Shown in pieces: positions 5,235 through 8,848 of a stretch of DNA of 8,848 bases. A program made the translations under genes and the position numbers. The notes below the pieces were generated by a model. It did not search any database and had not been told where the DNA came from. It saw only the letters and a list, made by a program, of their open reading frames with translations. Each line of letters begins with the position of its first letter. Positions within the stretch are counted from its first letter, which is position 1. This DNA is from Deltaproteobacteria bacterium (GTDB lineage Bacteria > Desulfobacterota > Desulfobacteria > Desulfobacterales > SURF-7), in assembly GCA_019307665.1 (NCBI GenBank), contig JAFDJC010000125.1:1-8848 (forward strand), given 5' to 3'.

Positions 5235-7130
5235 ATGCGAAAGACGGAACAAGCACTCTTGGGGCTTTTATTTTTTCTGGTTATGGCAATGACTGCCGGA
5301 TGCGGCGGAGAAAAACCAGGAGAAAAGTCAGAAGAAAATCTTCAACCAAAAGCAATACAAAAGTCAGAGAAAAAAAAGACTGGAACAGAAGTTGTAATGA
5401 GTCAGCTTCCGGAAGGGATTAAGTGGCTAACAAACGAGACTGATGCTGTTTTTGCTTCTGACAAAGCAAAGAAAGGGGGCACCCTCCATTCCTCCGTTAC
5501 GAGCTTTCCCCTGACATTCCGTGTGGTAGGGCCTGATTCAAACGGCAGTTTCAGAGGTGCAATTCTTAGCAACCAACTAGGCCTTATCGGGATTCATCCG
5601 AATACTGAAAACATTATTCCCGAAATTGCTACCCACTGGGCCTTTGGAAAAGATAAAAAGACCATGTATTTCAAGCTGAACAAAAAAGCTGTCTGGTCTG
5701 ACGGAATACCTGTGACAGCCGGTGATTTTGTTTATTCGCTGGATTTCATGCGATCAAAGCATATCGTAGCGCCATGGTATAACGATTACTTCACCAAAGA
5801 GATTGACAGGGTGATAATCTTTGATGACCATACACTTGCGGTTGTTGCAACAAAGGCCCAGCCCGATCTTCATTTAAAGGTTGGCCTGAACCCGACTCCA
5901 AGACATTTTTATGAGCCCTTAAACAAAGATTTTGTGAAGGAATACAACTGGAAAATTGTTCCCAACACAGGGCCTTACCAGATATCTGATTTTCAAAAAG
6001 GAAAACATGTTACATTCAAGAGGAAAAAAGACTGGTGGGCAAAGAATCTGCGGTATTTTAAACACCGGTTTAATGTGGATAAGGTGATTTTTAATGTGGT
6101 AAGAGATTTTAACATGCTCTGGGAATATTTCAAGAAAGGTAAGGTAGATGTATTCAATATTACGATACCAAAATACTGGCATGTTAAAACAGATATGCCG
6201 CTGGTTGAAAACGGGTATGTGAAAAAGATTTGGTTCTTTAACGATACACAGCAGTCTGCATCAGGCATGTGGCTGAACCAGGATCGAGATATTTTCAAGG
6301 ACCGGAATGTCCGGTATGCATTTGCGCATGCCATGAATGTTGGGAAAGTAATCGAAAAAGTCCTTCGAAATGACTACTTCAGGCTTGAGCACGGGTTTAT
6401 GGGGTATGGAAGATATTCTAATACTAAAATAAAAGCCAGGAGATTTGATCTTGAGAAGGTAGAACATTATATGAAAACAGCTGGCCGGCAGCGAGGTTCC
6501 GACGGCATATGGGCAAAAGACGGAATACGATTTTCCGTTGAAGTCACCTACAGTTTTGAAGAGCATACGTCGAGATTGGTTGTCTTAAAGGAAGAAGCAA
6601 AAAAAGCCGGCGTAGAATTGAAACTTCAGAAACTTGATCAATCAGCTGTATTCAAAAAAATCCTTGAAAAAAAGCATGATGTAGCTTGGATGGGGTGGAG
6701 TACATCACTAAGACCACAGTACTGGGAGCACTTCCATTCAATAAATGCTCATAAATCCCAGACCAACAATATTACCAACACAGATGATCCTGAAATGGAC
6801 AAATTGATCGATGATTACAGAAATTCTTTAGAAGAGGAGGAAAGGATTGCGCTTTCTCTGAAAATTCAGGAGAAAATTCATGATATCGGAATGTTTATTC
6901 CAACCTTTATGGTACCTTATGTGCGCCAGGCATACTGGCGGTGGTTGGAACTTCCGATTGTTCCGGGAACAAAAATGTCAGGCGATCTGTTCTCGCCTTT
7001 TTCTTCCGCAACAGGCGGGCTGTTCTGGTACAATGCCGACTTTCAGTCTGAAACCGAGAAGGCGATGAAAGAGAAGAAGTCTTTTCCGTCTGAAATTCGA
7101 ATAGATAAAACTTTTAAGATGAAAAACTGA
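5235..7130 (+). CDS. yejA: Peptide-binding lipoprotein, YejA/OppA-type (SBP_bac_5 family)
   Basis: This is the extracytoplasmic binding protein that captures peptides for the YejB-YejE channel, 631 residues long. The ATG at 5235 is preferred over the in-frame ATG at 5163, because AGGGGA lies just upstream and the protein then starts with a clean signal peptide: basic MRK, a hydrophobic core (7-19) and a lipobox TAGC with Cys at 23. A charged Lys/Glu-rich linker (about 24-55) follows. KKGGTL (79-84) opens the mature fold, and WSDGIPVTAGDFVYSLDF (154-171) is the family's characteristic segment. The later NVVRDFNMLWEYFKKGKVDVF region and DRNVRYAFAHAMN look closest to YejA. E. coli YejA is, to my knowledge, a soluble periplasmic protein, so lipid anchoring here is a difference. 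The gene follows yejE by 40 bases, and its stop is one base before the next start. Confidence 0.85.
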   Translation: MRKTEQALLGLLFFLVMAMTAGCGGEKPGEKSEENLQPKAIQKSEKKKTGTEVVMSQLPEGIKWLTNETDAVFASDKAKKGGTLHSSVTSFPLTFRVVGPDSNGSFRGAILSNQLGLIGIHPNTENIIPEIATHWAFGKDKKTMYFKLNKKAVWSDGIPVTAGDFVYSLDFMRSKHIVAPWYNDYFTKEIDRVIIFDDHTLAVVATKAQPDLHLKVGLNPTPRHFYEPLNKDFVKEYNWKIVPNTGPYQISDFQKGKHVTFKRKKDWWAKNLRYFKHRFNVDKVIFNVVRDFNMLWEYFKKGKVDVFNITIPKYWHVKTDMPLVENGYVKKIWFFNDTQQSASGMWLNQDRDIFKDRNVRYAFAHAMNVGKVIEKVLRNDYFRLEHGFMGYGRYSNTKIKARRFDLEKVEHYMKTAGRQRGSDGIWAKDGIRFSVEVTYSFEEHTSRLVVLKEEAKKAGVELKLQKLDQSAVFKKILEKKHDVAWMGWSTSLRPQYWEHFHSINAHKSQTNNITNTDDPEMDKLIDDYRNSLEEEERIALSLKIQEKIHDIGMFIPTFMVPYVRQAYWRWLELPIVPGTKMSGDLFSPFSSATGGLFWYNADFQSETEKAMKEKKSFPSEIRIDKTFKMKN

Positions 7131-7131
7131 T

Positions 7132-8112
7132 TTGGAAGACGATACTATACTTGAAATAAAAAATCTTGCGGTTTCTTTTGCGTCTGAAACAGGACGAATC
7201 AGAGCGATTGATGATGTCGGATTTGCCGTACCAAAGGGAAAGACGTTAGGCCTTGTGGGTGAGTCAGGGTGTGGCAAAAGCGTAACGGCTCTTTCGGTTA
7301 TGCGCCTTTTGCCAAAGCCTTCAGGTGAAATAGAACAGGGTGAAATACTGTTTAATGATGATGATATCGTCAAGCTTCCGACAGACCGTATGCAGAAAAT
7401 CCGGGGGAATCGGATTTCAATGATTTTCCAGGAGCCCATGACTGCCCTGAATCCTGTACATAGAATCGGAAGACAGCTTGAGGAGGTTTTTTGTCTGCAT
7501 TTTCCGGGTATGAAATTGAAAGAGAGAAGGGACCGTTCCATTGAAATGCTTATGAATGTCGGCATACCGGACCCTGTCAAACGGTTCCGGGAATATCCAC
7601 ATCAGATTTCAGGCGGGATGCGACAGCGTGTGATGATTGCAATCGCTCTTGCCTGTAAACCCGAACTTCTGATTGCAGATGAGCCTACGACAGCGCTTGA
7701 TGTTACAGTTCAGGCTCAAATTCTTGCACTCATAGAAAAACTGCAAAAGGATACCGGCATGTCGGTTATGTTTATCACGCATGACCTGGGGGTTATTGCG
7801 GAGATCTGTGATGATGTCGTTGTTATGTATGCAGGAAGGGTGGCTGAGCATGCAGGTGTGAAATCGCTTTTTAAGAATCCCCGGCATCCCTATACAAGGG
7901 GGCTGCTTTCTTCTATTCCAAGGCTTGAAAATAAGAGAAAGAGCCGACTTAGAATCATAAAAGGCATGGTACCTGGGCTTGACGAATTCCCCAAAGGGTG
8001 CAGGTTTCAGAATAGATGTTCTGAAGTAATGGAAATCTGTAAAATAGAACAACCGGGAATGACAGCTGTCGGGAATGGTCACTGTGCGGCATGTCATCAC
8101 TTATCGTTATGA
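7132..8112 (+). CDS. oppD: Peptide ABC transporter ATP-binding protein, OppD-type
   Basis: This is the first of two ATPase subunits driving the importer, 326 residues long. Motifs are complete: Walker A GESGCGKS (43-50), Q-loop Q100, signature ISGGMRQR (159-166), Walker B LLIADEPT (179-186) with E184, and switch H217. The C-terminal oligopeptide-transporter extension carries the motif HPYTRGLLSSIPRL (252-265). It also has cysteines C290, C296, C303 and C318, spaced as in OppD/DppD proteins reported to hold an iron-sulfur cluster. An extra C321 gives CAAC followed by HH. The start must be TTG at 7132, one base after the binding-protein stop, because a TGA lies in frame at 7120-7122 and no ATG follows nearby. 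There is no strong ribosome binding site, so translation probably re-initiates. It corresponds to the first half of fused E. coli YejF. Confidence 0.88.
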   Translation: MEDDTILEIKNLAVSFASETGRIRAIDDVGFAVPKGKTLGLVGESGCGKSVTALSVMRLLPKPSGEIEQGEILFNDDDIVKLPTDRMQKIRGNRISMIFQEPMTALNPVHRIGRQLEEVFCLHFPGMKLKERRDRSIEMLMNVGIPDPVKRFREYPHQISGGMRQRVMIAIALACKPELLIADEPTTALDVTVQAQILALIEKLQKDTGMSVMFITHDLGVIAEICDDVVVMYAGRVAEHAGVKSLFKNPRHPYTRGLLSSIPRLENKRKSRLRIIKGMVPGLDEFPKGCRFQNRCSEVMEICKIEQPGMTAVGNGHCAACHHLSL

Positions 8113-8848
8113 ATGAATATTTACTTGAAGTAAAAAACCTTAAAAAGTATTTTCCTGTAAGAAGCGGAGTATTCAGGAAGCAAACCGGAAAAGTGCATGC
8201 CGTGGATGATATCTCTTTTGCAATCCGGGCCGGAGAAACATTAGGACTTGTGGGTGAGTCAGGGTGCGGAAAAACTACGGTTGGCAGGACTGTTTTACGG
8301 CTCTATGAGCCATCTGAGGGTGAAACCTGTTTTAAGGGCCAAAATCTCTATACACTTGGAAAAAAAGAGATTAGGGATCTCAGGCGTGAGATGCAGATGA
8401 TCTTCCAGGACCCTTTTGAATCTTTAAACTCCAGGCACACTATAGGGTATATGCTGGAGGAGCCGTTTATTATTCATGGCATAGGAACACCCAAAGAAAG
8501 GAGATCGGAAGTTAAAAAACTCTTAAACAGGATCGGCCTGCCTTACAGCTCAATTGATCGATATGCTCACGAATTCAGTGGAGGGCAACGGCAAAGGATA
8601 GGCATTGCAAGAGCTATTGCACTGAATCCCGGTTTGATTGTTTGCGATGAGCCGGTGTCGGCACTTGATGTATCCATCCAGTCTCAGATATTAAATTTGC
8701 TTCTTGATCTTCAGCAGGAGATGAATCTTAGCTACCTTTTTATTGCCCATGACCTTGCGGTGGTAAAGCATGTTTCAGATGATATTGCTGTAATGTATCT
8801 TGGAAAGATTGTTGAATATACGGATGGGGACACAATTTACAAAGAACC
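8109..8848 (+). CDS. oppF: Peptide ABC transporter ATP-binding protein, OppF-type (partial, cut by the window end)
   Basis: This is the second ATPase subunit; 246 codons are visible with no stop before the window ends. The ATG (8109) overlaps the previous stop as ATGA, so it is translationally coupled. Motifs: YFPVRSGVF (14-22), the usual OppF/DppF N-terminal segment; Walker A GESGCGKT (49-56); Q-loop Q100 in IFQDPFESLN; signature FSGGQRQR (156-163); Walker B LIVCDEPVSALD (176-187), with a Cys where Ala is common before DEP; and switch H214. The missing end should hold about 70-90 residues, including the HPYT-type segment. It is the counterpart of the second half of fused YejF. All ATPase catalytic residues are present, so the enzyme should be active. 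Confidence 0.88.
   Translation, partial: MNEYLLEVKNLKKYFPVRSGVFRKQTGKVHAVDDISFAIRAGETLGLVGESGCGKTTVGRTVLRLYEPSEGETCFKGQNLYTLGKKEIRDLRREMQMIFQDPFESLNSRHTIGYMLEEPFIIHGIGTPKERRSEVKKLLNRIGLPYSSIDRYAHEFSGGQRQRIGIARAIALNPGLIVCDEPVSALDVSIQSQILNLLLDLQQEMNLSYLFIAHDLAVVKHVSDDIAVMYLGKIVEYTDGDTIYKE

Noticed and set aside
6978..7580. 200-codon minus-strand open frame across the yejA/oppD junction
   Set aside because: It is antisense to two genes with clear family motifs; the translation is Ser/Phe/Arg-rich with no recognised motif.
7609..8100. 163-codon minus-strand open frame opposite oppD
   Set aside because: It is antisense to the ATPase signature and C-terminal domain and shows no family features of its own.

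Overview
The window carries two divergently oriented transport operons separated by a 275-base regulatory region (about 2818-3092). Base composition is moderate and slightly AT-rich by eye. The combination of a tungstate-type ABC importer, a regulator that fuses a helix-turn-helix to a periplasmic-binding-protein-like domain, and a lipoprotein peptide-binding protein suggests an anaerobic Gram-negative bacterium, perhaps of the Desulfobacterota (sulfate-reducer type). This placement is an inference from gene content and not a proven assignment.

Left arm, minus strand, read from 2817 down to 1. It holds a one-component regulator (2817-1885), the tungstate permease TupB (1873-1187) and the tungstate ATPase TupC (1172-123, TTG start). 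After these comes the first 22 codons of a small gene that resembles a Phd/YefM antitoxin and runs off the window. Short gaps (11 and 14 bases) make the first three an operon. No tupA (tungstate-binding protein) gene is visible, and the regulator occupies the place where one might expect it.

Right arm, plus strand, 3093 to the end. It holds a Yej-type peptide importer in the order yejB, yejE, yejA-like lipoprotein, OppD-type ATPase, OppF-type ATPase (cut by the window end). The joints are ATGA overlaps (4118-4121 and 8109-8112), a 1-base gap (7131) and one 40-base gap, so this is one transcription unit. In E. coli the ATPase YejF is one fused two-domain protein and YejA comes first. Here the ATPases are two separate genes and the binding protein sits third.

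The intergenic region has more structure than its length suggests. A consensus-like minus-strand promoter (2909-2936) is overlaid by a perfect 16-base palindrome and a pair of 10-base direct repeats, the layout of an autoregulatory operator. On the plus strand a 28-codon arginine-rich leader ORF (3010-3096) overlaps the yejB start codon as ATGA. It contains a terminator-like hairpin with a T-tract just before the yejB ribosome binding site, which makes it an attenuator candidate. No tRNA, rRNA, CRISPR array, insertion sequence or prophage was seen.
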